Positions 1 through 10,796 of a stretch of DNA of 64,000 bases are shown piece after piece. This stretch comes from Polytrichum commune (Eukaryota > Streptophyta > Polytrichopsida > Polytrichales > Polytrichaceae): assembly GCA_950295325.1 (NCBI GenBank), contig OX485809.1, positions 32,738,001-32,802,000 on the forward strand, written 5' to 3'. The notes under the pieces were generated by a model. The model made no database searches. It was not told where the DNA came from and worked only from the letters and a program-made list of their open reading frames with translations. The translations under genes were made by a program, and so were the position numbers. The stretch's first letter is position 1. Each line of letters starts with the position of its first letter.

Positions 1-69
1 TCATCTCTTAGATCAGTTGAGAGAGTGCCGGAGAAAACACCACCACTTCCGACATCCTCTTTGTTCAGG
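1..69 (+). CDS. Possible 3' part of an exon of a gene lying left of the window
   Basis: Frame 1 is open from the window edge for 23 codons (…RVPEKTPPLPTSSLFR) and then meets a good plant splice donor, CAGG followed by GTAAGAG, at about 69-76. The short peptide is proline- and serine-rich and I do not recognise it. No continuation exon could be identified to the right. It could equally be chance; only the open frame plus the donor supports it. Confidence 0.25.
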
Positions 70-2955
70 GTAAGAGATGCTTTCGACATGCCACCATGTT
101 CAATGTCTGAGTATATCTCCCATGGGCTTAAATCAGCTTGGGCAGCAAACCTGTAACCAAATTTACAAAACAATCAAAAGAAAGGCGGCAAGAAAACACC
201 AGTGTTGGTCTGGTATTGGGAATTTTTATACTATTCAGGTATCTATAGTGAGGGTTTCACAATTTTTGATACCAGTAGGGTATGGATATTTAAAAGGCAG
301 TTTTGTTTTCAATACCATTTTGGTCTATAAACCATGCAAGAATTTTCATACCAAGGCAAAACGGCCCTAGTATCAATTTGGTTTAGGATGGTATTTGACC
401 CAAATAATGACCCGGGTAAACAAAGATTCACTCCACTTGACATACCCCCCAAATATCGAATATCGACTGGTATTACAATTTTGAGTTGATGTGAGTTGAT
501 CAAGCTCATTTTGCACAAAGAACATTTGATTGGCTTCTGAAGATGTTAACGATAGTTTTTAAGTATTACTTATGATTGGATGTCACATAATGTGAAAACT
601 GTCAATTAAATTTGTGCTTCTTTCCACAATTTGTTTCTATATAGAGCCTAGCTTTTCAAGAAGCGAAGACACACACATTTATCGAGTGCTGTCCAGAATC
701 GACCACAGATCAGCTGGGACAAAAAATGCGCATTTCTGGAGACAATTGAGAGGGAGTTTGGCTGTCGCCGTCAAAAGTCGAGTACAGAAGCCTGGGAATC
801 GAGAGATAATAGAGCATCAATGAGAGAGTTTTCCATTAGGGCGTGTCCAACAAATTACTGTAAAAACAAGCTTTCAATACTCGAGGCTTTCTAGGGTTTT
901 GGGGAGCAAAGTTGCAACTCTTCCCACCCACAAAGCATGTTATCCAAATCTTTACTGCCCCACCGATGATTGAGAGAGAGCGGCAACCCTCTAAACCCCT
1001 ACCCACCTTCAAAAATCGAGTGACCAAGGATTTTAGGAGGAGGTTGTTTCTCTCTCGATAATCAGAAGGACTTTAGAGGGTTGTCTATCTCTCTTAACCA
1101 ATAATCCGTAACCGATGCCGATGAAGATATATGCTATATATGGACTTTATGAGGGGGATGAGCATACCACATTGGCCCCAAAAACTTTGAAAACTAATTA
1201 CTGAGAGAATCGTCTTACAGTAACCATGGGAATTGTCATTTGTTCACACAGAGATAATGAGCAAGAGCAATTAAAGAAAGCAATTCGTTCTCCGTCCAAA
1301 CCTGAAAAGAACTTGCTCGGCAGGAGGTGTGATGTCTTTCAAGTTCCACGCTACGGCCCGCCGAGAAGCGGCAACAGACGCTTGCAACAGCGACCGAAAC
1401 ATGGAGATCCACCTCCAAAACCCTAAACACCAAAACCCTAACTTAAACCCTCCTCCGTCCAATATCGATCGTCGTCCAATATCGATCAAAAGATCACTCC
1501 CTCTGATTCTAAGCGCATCCTACCATCGCACATTTTGCTGCATCATTCCGAAACAAAACAAAACAAAAAAAATTGAGGACACCATCCAAGCTTCCGGACA
1601 CCCTCAGATTCCAGACCTAATTTCCTCTCTGATTGCCTTGAGCCCAGACTGTCTGACAATTACGTATAATTTCCGCGGAACGAGAGGAGTCAGTCCCGAT
1701 CTCGGATGATTGCATTTTGGCAAATTAATGTATAAGAGTGTAAGATTATAAGGGCTTGATTACACTAAAGGCATTAGGCCATCATGGCTCTTAAATGACC
1801 ATGGTACCCGCTTTTTGGATGAGAGCATAAAGAAGTCCATGGACTATAGTCCAAGAGTCTTTTGGAGGTCACAAGCCCAAACTTTTGCTGCACATTCCAC
1901 CACGCCTATTTTTCGAGAGCACAATGTGTCTTTTCTACAATCATTGTTGACCATTGGAGGCATTCGTTTTTCTTCACCCTAAAAATGTTATGGCAAATGT
2001 ACATATGTACGAATTGAACAAATGTACATATCTTTTTCAATTGCAAATGTACATATGTTCAATTCGTACTCTTTGAATTGATGTAAAACTAATAATAATA
2101 ATACTCTTATTTTATTGTCCAGAACCTCATCATTTTTGGTTTTGGGTTGTGATGATGTACCTAGAGGCTATCTCCCATTTTGAGGTTCAATGTTGGTTGA
2201 AGTAACATACTTGATTAATGTTCAAATGCACCCATGATTAAATACATGAAGTTGGTCTCTGGGAGTTGCCCATGGGACAACCTCAGGTAATCGTTTAGGA
2301 AGGTTAAACCCTTATCTTACATATGTAGGTATCTTCCATGCAATCTTGCATTGTAATATGTCCACTATGTATTTCTTGTAATTTGTGCGAACCTTGACTC
2401 CACTTTGCAATACTTTCGGGATATAGCAACATGTTTATGGTTACTTAGCTTAAGAAGTGGTTCGGAATTTTGTTGCAGTGGATACAAATATGTTTGACAA
2501 GAGTTGATAAAGTTTGATCAATCAATGTTTATACAACTTCAAAATATTTTCCAAAATCTCCCTTTACTTCACTATGCAATCCTTTAGAGATATGGTTTCT
2601 TATGTTAAGAAGTGGTTCGGGATTCGGCTTCGGAAATTTTGAGTTTGAGATACACTTTAGTTGATGCACATTTAGTTTCAGATTTGATATACACTTACAT
2701 TTGATGCGCTTTCAAGTGATTTAACATAAACTTGGAGGAAAATAAATCGTTGCATTAGAGATTCATGTTAAGATAAATTCATCCAATGGGCAAAGCCTTA
2801 CATGCGTAGCACCTTGTTTCCAAAAACTACTCAAATTTTTATTACAATTTTCAACCTTATTCTACACTTAGCCCAAATCTTGACCAACTTTAAGGTAGAT
2901 TGATGTTAAATGATTACTTTTACCAACAAGGCCACTTCTCCCAGGATATGGAACA
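70..2955. other. Intergenic region with no recognisable gene
   Basis: Frames are short and interrupted on both strands. An A-rich, CCCTAA-like stretch at about 1,420-1,460 (several AAACCCTAA words) resembles the telo-box content of plant promoters or 5' UTRs, but no gene follows it. I see no clear repeat boundaries here. Confidence 0.5.
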
Positions 2956-2964
2956 TGTGATTAT

Positions 2965-3270
2965 TACGAGATGGTTAGCAAACCCAAATTGAGGTCGCAA
3001 CCACCTTCCTGATAATGCTTGGAAATTACATGAATATCTTATTCATTGTCAAAATGGAGATTCTTGTGCTTGATAAGTGGCCATATAAGTCCTCCCCAAT
3101 TATGTTGAGCACAGATCCCCTACTGAGCATAGAATGACTATCAAATTTTGAACATGTAAACCAATCTCTCAAAAATACATGTCTTTTTGGTGTCCATTCT
3201 TGAAGCCACACCTAACCACATGCCACTCAAATACATGTATCCGATTAAGATAAGTAACCTAATCGGGCAT
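2965..3270 (+). repeat. R1 dispersed repeat, copy
   Basis: R1 is a high-copy family of roughly 250-300 bp in this window. Diagnostic words in order are 'cgagatggttag', 'aaattgaggtc', 'catgaatatcttattcattgtc', 'agcctagaatggtta', 'ccaatctct', 'tttttggtgtccatt', 'acacctaaccacac' and 'aggtgtccgattaagataag'. This copy has all of them in order. It has no coding capacity that I can see and no obvious terminal repeats. Confidence 0.75.
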
Positions 3271-3559
3271 GTGTTGCTCACCATCACATCTACACCACCA
3301 ACATAAATATGCATTAGCGTGGTGGATCACTTTGACTTGGGGGGTCAAAGGCCTCATCATGGCCTGGAGTAACTTAGTTGTTACATGGAAGGATAGGCCA
3401 CATATGAGCATTATTTCTTGATTTCCACTCGGGTTGTGTTGGTTCGCCCGGGTTGGTTATATTTTGGGTTCTCTTTGTAATTGAATTTTCAATTTGTGCC
3501 AAAGACCATGGCACATCCAGCAATACCCAACTTCAAGCTCCCAATTGTTGTCCACAGTG

Positions 3560-3800
3560 CCGGGGAACATTTTTAGACATAATTGGTCAAGATCCAAGTG
3601 TTTCCAAGTCCAACTGGTTACATGTTGTGATCTGTTGATTTTTTTATAATTTTTTCTTCTCTCTATTGATTTGAGGTATGTTTCTATAGATTCCTCTAAA
3701 ACGATCGGTAATTTTCCTCAAGTCTTGAACTTTAACCGGTTATTTCTCAAACTCGACCGGCTCATCTGTAACTCACGGTCAGTTCTCCTCGTTCATTAGT
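3560..3800 (+). mobile_element. R2 MITE (Mutator-like, about 230 bp), copy 1
   Basis: This is one of four copies of a small element bounded by CGGGGAGA-type inverted ends. Shared internal words are 'cataattggtcaagatcc', 'tgtttccaagtccaac', 'aaaacgatcggtaattttc' and 'gtcttgaacttta'. The best-bounded copy is at 22,521-22,748. Here the left end reads GCCGGGGAAC and the right end GTTCTCCTCG, so the ends are slightly degraded. Confidence 0.7.
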
Positions 3801-5487
3801 TATCCAATTTTTACAAGGTCAGATGATACCAAATTGAGTTGCCGCATTCGTCAATTATACATTGAATAGAAAGGCAAAAAGCAAAGGGGACCGTAGGATG
3901 GTTAGTACTTGAGCTTGGTATGCAGTACCAAGGTTCATAATGCAACACACTTTCAAGGTGCATTTACACCAGTGTTGGTCTGATGTAGACTACGTAAATG
4001 CATGGTATCAATAACCTGCATTAATACGTATCAAAAGGACCTACCCGTGGGTATCAAGATTGTGCCACTAGTCATTGTATAGAGTCTTTGTATACCCGAG
4101 TTATTGTCTGGGTGAATATCATTTTGAACCATAATGATACTAGAATGATTTTACCTAGTTATGAAGATTTCTTTCATGATATACAAATCTAAATCATAGA
4201 GAGACGACGCCAACATCTGGTGTTGTCATGAATGAGGGACGCTTCACCTTGATCATAGCTGCTAGCTCATATGTGAACCTAGAGTGGGTTTATTGAGCAC
4301 AAGGCTATGGGACAAGTGCTATTGCCTCATGCCAGAGGTGGTCCCTATAGTGGTGAATGACACGGGCCACTAAACGTCCAGTTGGGGGAATTATAAGTTG
4401 TGTTTGCCAACATTACGTATCTCAAGGGTGGATGTTGCAAGGGCATGTAGTCCTGACTCATTATCACATGTGTTGGGTTTGATTCCCAGTGGGTTCAACT
4501 ACCCCTCTATCTAAGCTACTTGTGTGGGTTTGTACAACATGTTGTGGGGTGCATTCTTGGGATTTTGTTGTTAGTATTTGTTTACGTGGGAAGTAATAAT
4601 GGCTAGTGGTTTTCCAATTCTCGTTTGTTGAGGATCTGAATTACATACCCCTCAAATACAGGTGTCCAAATTATTGTTGTGTGTGATTTGAGCACACCTA
4701 CTTTACACCTTGCGTAGTAGTTGGACAAGTGAAAGTATGTAGTTATGATTGTGGTTGTCATTAATGCACTTTTTCCTTCCTTAGTTTTGGAAAATCAGAA
4801 CCAATAATAGTAAACCACAACTATCGACCACCGTTTTTGGTGGTTGTGTGTAAATGCAACTTGGGGCTGGTAGCCACACTTATCGTACATTGCCATCCAA
4901 TACTATCCGTAGCACGATCGACATCACAACCTCACTCCACCCACTTCTTTACCACCAGTTTGTCCTCGTACTATGCCAGCTAGTAAAGTCCTCCCTTGCG
5001 TTAAGTTACACTACATCCTCTGCGTTGTAGAAATCATTAAGCTATGCGGGTGTCACTTGCTTCATTTTTCATGTTCTCTAACATCTACCGATTAGATTTA
5101 CACAACAAAACTCGTGTTGCATTAGCAAATCTACAACGAAACCTCTCCAAAAACCATACTCAAAATCAGATCTCTCCTAATTTAGTCATGAATATGAGAA
5201 GTGTATGTTTGTGGATCTCTCAACTAGATACATAGATCCACAAGTTATTAATATTACAAAGCCGTAGTCCAATCTTTTTTAAACACGTATCTTTATGATA
5301 CCTTCTCTTTAATCCTCACCAAGCCACATAGCAATCAAATATAGGGCTCCGATAAAGAAAACAAGCTACTGGAGACCATCTACCTTAAGTTAAGATAGAT
5401 ACTGCAAACCCACCATAACAGCATGCCATCAGAAAGGTAAAAGTACACATTAAACAAGTTCCGACCTCTGGACATCAAGTTGGCCTA
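3801..5487. other. Intergenic region with no recognisable gene
   Basis: The region has only short frames on both strands. A degraded R1 tail ('cctcaaatacaggtgtcc') lies at about 4,650-4,700 and another at about 5,270-5,345. Nothing else is recognisable. Confidence 0.45.
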
Positions 5488-5559
5488 GGGCACTTGGTCT
5501 AGTGGTATGATTCCCGCTTCGGGTGCGGGAGGTCGTGAGTTCGATTCTCGCAGTGCCCC
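5488..5559 (+). tRNA. tRNA-Pro (anticodon CGG)
   Basis: A complete 72-nt cloverleaf. The acceptor arms GGGCACT (5488-5494) and AGTGCCC (5552-5558) pair perfectly, with discriminator C at 5559. The anticodon stem is CCCGC/GCGGG (5513-5517 with 5525-5529) around a seven-base loop TTCGGGT, giving anticodon CGG at 5520-5522. The T arm is GTGAG/CTCGC with loop TTCGATT. The internal box A (TGGTCTAGTGGTA) and box B (GTTCGATTC) promoter words of Pol III are intact. There is no intron and no encoded CCA. It stands alone, with no neighbouring tRNA genes. One G-U pair in the T stem is the only weakness, so it is probably functional. Confidence 0.95.
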
Positions 5560-5596
5560 AGTTCCCTAACATCCTGGGCCGTGACCGTGGTGTCAC

Positions 5597-5607
5597 TTTT
5601 TTTTTTT
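5597..5607 (+). terminator. Pol III T-run terminator of tRNA-Pro
   Basis: A run of 11 T residues begins 37 bases after the tRNA 3' end. It is the first T run long enough to stop RNA polymerase III, so the primary transcript would carry a trailer of about 40 nt. Confidence 0.6.
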
Positions 5608-5682
5608 GCGACGTTTGAATATTGGGAAATGATACGCTATTTGAATTGGATGGGGAGTTCTTTATTAAGTAATACCCTAGGA

Positions 5683-5880
5683 CTTTCATCGGTCAAACAA
5701 GACAGGCTTGGGCCCCGGGTTGCAGTATTTTCAGTATACTAATTTTGGGAATCTAGTCCATGACATCGTTCTCAGTTCCCAAAACCCTTGATCTTTCATC
5801 GGTCAAGGCAAGCTTGGGCCCCGCATTTTGGTTTTCATTCTACTAATTTTGGGATCTAGCACATGTCGTTCTTTGTGAAT
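5683..5880. repeat. Tandem duplication, two units of about 110 bp
   Basis: The unit starts 'ctttcatcggtcaa' at about 5,683 and again at about 5,792. It continues in both copies with 'cttgggccccg', 'tctactaattttgggat' and 'catgtcgttct'-like text. It begins about 120 bp downstream of the tRNA gene. No gene is seen between here and 6,545. Confidence 0.65.
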
Positions 5881-6547
5881 GGAACATTGACATGGAATCG
5901 TACGCGAGAGCTATGGCTTAAGGTGGTAGAGAATGTATGAGGAAGATTTGAGGTTCACTGGGCCCTTGACCTTATGAAGAAAAATGGCAAACCATGGGAC
6001 CGATTCTCGATTGTGGATACATTGATCAAATGTCGATAGTCATCCGATGTTGCCAAATACATCTCTCCAAGGGTTGTGATCGTAGGTAAGTAAGCTTGGG
6101 CCTACTGGAGAGGTTGTGAGACCATAGGAGGCACCCCATGACCAACCCAACCCAACCCAACCCAACCTTTATTATAAAAATTTAAGAAAAAAACAACAAG
6201 CACAACAACAACCACCTAGCACCCATACTTTATTATTCCAATGAGTGTTTTGCACATTCTTGTTCACCAAGCAGGGCAATGAGGTAGAGGGTGCTTAAAC
6301 CAACATTTTAAGATATTACACATACATATATGTCTATGTGGTTGATATTTGAAAAAATCATAATTATTAGATTTTGGCTAAACATAGGTATAAGAAAGAA
6401 AGAAACAATGTTAGCTCGAATTTAATATTTGATGAGTATTCAAAGTCAAACCCACTAGCTTCCTTAAACCAATCCCTAGGTCATGTGTATGACAACCTTG
6501 CATATGATGAGGACCCCACCTTCATTGTCTAGAACCAACAATAAATA

Positions 6548-6605
6548 AAAGTAACGTCAGGGTTTTGTTTATACCCCGACGTGAATGGGAGCCCGTTCTT
6601 CTATA
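6548..6605 (-). mobile_element. Short LINE 3'-end fragment
   Basis: On the minus strand this reads GAACGGGCTCCCATTCACGT followed by CGGGGTA and a CCTGACGTT end. The same text ends the larger LINE at 33,445-33,505. It probably marks a severely 5'-truncated insertion of the same family, because the sequence upstream does not match the LINE. Confidence 0.5.
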
Positions 6606-6923
6606 CCATTAGTCTAGAACCAGCACAACTTAGTTGGGTACTAGACCCAAGCTATATCAAAGCCCAACTAGTATCAATGCACAAAGCCATATGGCCACCT
6701 TCATTAGCCCACCTGGTTCGGTTGCAAAACCATCACTTTGCATCATGGGTACCAACCCCCTTTGTGCTTTGTGGCCTACCTCCTTGGCTTTGTGAATAGA
6801 ATGGCTAGAACCATTCCTCCCCATGACTAGAATGGCTAGAATAGGCACTGACAAGCCACCCTAAAGTCACCTTGACAAAACCCAAGATAGAGTGGAGCAT
6901 GTTACCTATCCTATATGCAGGTA

Positions 6924-7610
6924 CAATCTAACCTCGTTAATACGACACCCTTGATATTACGACACATTTTTGCAAGATATAACTTCTAGTTCAAAACCCC
7001 CTCTTTTATACGACTACGACACTCGATAATGTGACATTTAGAATCTCCGTTTTGTCATATTAAAGAGGTACTTCATGCTAAAATTCCTTTCATCTATGTT
7101 ATGTACATCTAAAATACGTTCATTTTCACTTGGGAACTTCATGGTAATTAGGGTTAGAGTGGCCTCTTACCTAGTATGTTGCCTTGTACATGGGTGATAT
7201 ATTATCACCAATATCTTGATGCTAAATGTCATGCATCTTGTTGTCTAGTTTCTTATTAGAGAACTCTTTATATTTTGGTGTTAATGAATTATTAGTTTTC
7301 AAAATTTAATAGGGAATTTAGATAAGACGATAGTTGCTAACTTGGGTAGGCAACACTAGAGATCTTTGGACTCCTATTTCAAAGAGTTCTTGAGAATATT
7401 TGTATTTGTTTGGAGTTATGTTATTATTTCATACCATCTATATTGCTTAAACTCATTGTATGTATTGTTAAGCTCATATTACTTATGTTTTCATATTCCC
7501 TCAATAATACAACAACTTTACACCATTTGTCATATCAATGAGAAGATGACACCTCAATAATATGACTTATTTGTGTTTTCCAAACGTGTCGTACTAAAGA
7601 GGGAGAATAT
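6924..7610 (+). mobile_element. Non-autonomous pogo/mariner-like TIR element, copy A (687 bp)
   Basis: Left end text CCTCGTTAATACGACAC (6932-6948) is mirrored by GTGTCGTACTAAAGAGG (7586-7602), with 15 of 17 positions matching as inverted repeats. Counting outward by the same distance on both sides reaches a TA dinucleotide (6922-6923 and 7611-7612), the target duplication expected for Tc1/mariner/pogo elements. The 'ACCTC' start resembles plant pogo-type MITE ends. There is no intact ORF. A second copy in opposite orientation lies at 42,763-43,477. Confidence 0.75.
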
Positions 7611-7611
7611 T

Positions 7612-9050
7612 AGTGGAGGCCAGTATGTGATGGCACCTAAAACCATCACTATGTGGCAATTGGGAGGCATTTATAGGTGTTGGTTTTGGGTTGGGGGGGG
7701 GGGGGGGGAGTGTCGGTTTTAGCACCCTCTACCTTACTACCACTAGATTTGAAGAGTTGTGGCCATTTTGTCTCCCTAGTGTAAAATGACCTCAAAATAA
7801 CATGTGCACAATATCTTTTGAATCAACTAGAATTTTAGTTGGGAATTGGTTGTTTTGCATATGTACACTACTTTCCATGTTCAATCAATATTTGGTGCAT
7901 GCTTGGAATTGGTGTGAAGGTTTAATGAAGAATTTCATGTATCAATTCATCAGAGTCAAACTCATTTTGACATGCCAAGAGGTGCTAAAACGAGTTTGAC
8001 CCTTAGTGGTCCCTTAATGAACTGACATAGAAATTATAAACCTCCATATTGATTCCACGCATGCACCAAAAACTTACCAACACAAGGAAAGTTTTGTACG
8101 CAAAATAACCAAGTCTTAATCTCGAGTTTAATGAATATGGGATTCTAGCACCAAAAAGGGTGATGCGCATCTTCCTTCATAGTACTATGGAGAGAGGTGT
8201 GCTTCAAGGATGCAACACATTCATGTGGTAGATTGAACATTCCAATCCCCGAGGTCCAAAGTGCAACATAATGCGTTTCATTGCATGCCGAATGTGGGGT
8301 GTGAATGGACCCATCACTGACTGTGTTAGTTGTTTGGTGTGAAGAAGGTGTGCTACAAAAATTACGAGTACCCAAATCAAATACAAAAGTAGATTTGGAT
8401 ACCTAAAATCTACCTTAAGAGCTTCAACATTGTGTGTTTCGACAACGTTGCGTCTACCTGGCAAAACCAACTTTTGGGAGAAATCATACAACAACAAAAA
8501 AATACTTGCAATACCCACTTGATTGTAACGTCCCCCCCAATAAAATCCACATTTGGAACCTAACAGAATGCAAATATTGAGAGTGTAATAAAATTTCTTT
8601 GAGAATCATATCTTTTTACTGTTTGTTTTTAAACAAACACCTAACCACACTCAAATATAGGTGTCTACGATAAGTGACCAAATTAGGTCCACTTGTCATA
8701 CTGGGTATTGATAGTATATGTTAATAGGTATACAACTTACTGAGTGTTTTCTACACAATGTGAGTATGGACTAGATTACCAGCAAGCTAGCGGAGTGGAT
8801 GAGTCATCCACCTCCTCGAGCTGCTTTTCATTCATAAGTGATAGGATCATGGACAGAATCCGAGTATTATGGATGATGTTGCACCTCCATGGATACAAAA
8901 CGGTGACGAGGTATAATAACTCTTCTGCTCTTGGACGAGCGAGCGAGCGATCCGCGATGCGAAGAAAGCGAAGGGAGCTGGTTCGAGAGATACCGGTCCC
9001 GTGCCGGAGATGCGGCGCCGAGAAGCTTTGAGGAATCAAAGCGTTCAATC
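7612..9050. other. Intergenic region, no firm gene
   Basis: Contains a G homopolymer at about 7,693-7,709 and an R1 tail at 8,635-8,690. The last 270 bases (8,780-9,040) are GC-richer than the rest and hold a 95-codon plus-strand frame (8744-9031) ending RRKRRELVREIPVPCRRC. This could be part of the KCS 3' UTR read in reverse or a small gene; I do not recognise it and give it low weight. Confidence 0.4.
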
Positions 9051-9056
9051 TTTATT
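9051..9056 (-). promoter_or_regulatory. Candidate polyadenylation signal of the KCS gene
   Basis: On the minus strand the hexamer is AATAAA, about 190 bases downstream of the KCS stop codon, in an AT-rich context. It is the nearest canonical hexamer after the stop. Confidence 0.45.
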
Positions 9057-9242
9057 ACAAATATTAAACAATGCTGATAACTTTCCTATCAGATATAATG
9101 TTAGTGAGACCAAAGCAGATTCAAGAGGAATCACCTGCTGCAAGAATTTGCTCCACCTCTTCAAAGCGCAAGTGGGAATTATTCGGAATAGATCATAATG
9201 CTGCAGAATCAGTCGAAGCTGAAAAAATGGTCGGATGAATCA

Positions 9243-10796
9243 TCAAAGTTGACGGTCTTTGGGAGCGGCGGATGTCACACTAGTGTACGCCGGCACCGGT
9301 ACCGGCAATTGGTCGATACAGTCCGTCCAGGGACCGCGGGAAGGCGGAGGAAGCGTCCGGAGAGCTCTCCAAACGGAGCTGTTGCACTTGAATCCGGAGC
9401 CAAAGGCGATCTGCCAAACACGGTCGCCTCGTTTAACTCTTCCCTTAGCTTCCGTGTACGCCAATTCATACCACGGGGAGGAACTGGATGTGTTGCCAAA
9501 CCGGTACAAGGTCATCCGGGAAGGCTCCATGTGCCATTCCGTGAGGTTAAGATTCTTTTCGATCTCGTCCAACACGGCTCGACCTCCAGCGTGGACGCAG
9601 AAATGCTCAAATGCGAGAGTGAAGTCAGGGATGTATGGCTTGATCTTCTTCTTGAAGAGCTTGCGCCCGATGAGAGTTGCGAAGAAGAGAAGCTGCTCCG
9701 AGATTGGCAGCACGAGTGGGCCTAATGTGGTGATGTTTGCTTTGAGAGCATCTCCAGCAACGGACATTAGATCACGGGAGAGAGAGACGCCTACTGTTCC
9801 TGTTGAGTCTTCTTCCTGGTAAACACATCGGAAGCATTTGTCATCGGCTCCCTTGTTTGTGCGCATGGTGTGCACCAGCTGGTATTTGGATCTTCGTCGA
9901 GCGCTCTTCTTGTTCGTGAGAAGTATAGCTGCGCCTCCCATCCGGAATACACAATTTGACACGAGCTTTGAGCGGTCGTTACCGAAGTACCAATTCAGGG
10001 TGATATTCTCGAAGGAGAGAACTATTGCGTAGGACTTTCGATGCACCTGAAGGAGATCTTTAGCCAAGTCGATAGAAATAACGCCTGCGCTGCATCCCAT
10101 GCCTGCGAGATTTATACTGCGAATGTTGCCACGCATCTTGTAATGGTTGATTACCATAGCTGAGAGGGATGGTGTAGGATTGAAGAGACTGCAATTGACT
10201 ACTAGAATCTCGATGTCCTTCGGCTTCACGCCTGTCTTTTCAAAAAGCTCGTCCAAGGCACCAAACATAACCTGCTCGGCCTCTAATCTCGCCTCCTTCA
10301 TGCAAGGATTAGGAGGGACTGTTAACACTGCACGAGGTAAATATGTTTCTTGTCCCAACCCCGACCGCTCGATAATCCTTCGCTGAAACTCGATGTTCTC
10401 TGGAGTGAACACACCTGTCTGTACTGACCGATCTATGAACATCTCTTTGGAGCATTTTCTCTCCTCGTCTGGCTTGTAGCATGCGAAGTCCACGAGGTAC
10501 ACAGGACTGGCCCGCGTCATAAAATACAACGTGGCGCTAAATACGAGAGCGCCTGAGGTTACCAGCACGCTGACCAAGTTGAATTGCAGCTGCGCCCACA
10601 GATCACCTACATCATGATGGCTGAGCCGTCCAACCTCCGTGCATATAGTCAAGAAGACGGGAATCATGAGGAGATACATAGCGTGAGTAATGAGATAGTG
10701 GTACCCGAGTTTAACATATTTGAGGTTTACGGACTGGAGGAAGTCCGGCAGCTGTGGTCGAACTTTAATGGCTATTATTGGTACCCGAGGCTCCAT
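9243..10796 (-). CDS. 3-ketoacyl-CoA synthase (very-long-chain fatty acid elongase condensing enzyme)
   Basis: KCS enzymes condense malonyl-CoA with a long-chain acyl-CoA in the ER membrane. This is the first step of each elongation cycle, feeding cuticular wax, suberin and sphingolipid synthesis. The single uninterrupted frame gives 517 residues from the first ATG (MEPRVP…); the frame stays open a few codons upstream but without an ATG. Two hydrophobic segments at about 38-56 and 70-92 match the N-terminal membrane anchors of the family. The catalytic triad is present with family spacing: Cys235 in GMGCSAG, His402 in [10 protein letters not shown] and Asn435 in [13 protein letters not shown]. 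Other landmarks are [35 protein letters not shown] and RMGGAAILL. Length and motifs are normal and no lesion is visible. The subfamily, and therefore the preferred chain length, cannot be told from sequence alone. Confidence 0.97.
   Translation of the reverse strand: MEPRVPIIAIKVRPQLPDFLQSVNLKYVKLGYHYLITHAMYLLMIPVFLTICTEVGRLSHHDVGDLWAQLQFNLVSVLVTSGALVFSATLYFMTRASPVYLVDFACYKPDEERKCSKEMFIDRSVQTGVFTPENIEFQRRIIERSGLGQETYLPRAVLTVPPNPCMKEARLEAEQVMFGALDELFEKTGVKPKDIEILVVNCSLFNPTPSLSAMVINHYKMRGNIRSINLAGMGCSAGVISIDLAKDLLQVHRKSYAIVLSFENITLNWYFGNDRSKLVSNCVFRMGGAAILLTNKKSARRRSKYQLVHTMRTNKGADDKCFRCVYQEEDSTGTVGVSLSRDLMSVAGDALKANITTLGPLVLPISEQLLFFATLIGRKLFKKKIKPYIPDFTLAFEHFCVHAGGRAVLDEIEKNLNLTEWHMEPSRMTLYRFGNTSSSSPWYELAYTEAKGRVKRGDRVWQIAFGSGFKCNSSVWRALRTLPPPSRGPWTDCIDQLPVPVPAYTSVTSAAPKDRQL

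Noticed and set aside
9198-9822. Plus-strand open frames of 175 and 187 codons
   Set aside because: They are antisense shadows of the KCS coding region, which has full family motifs on the minus strand.
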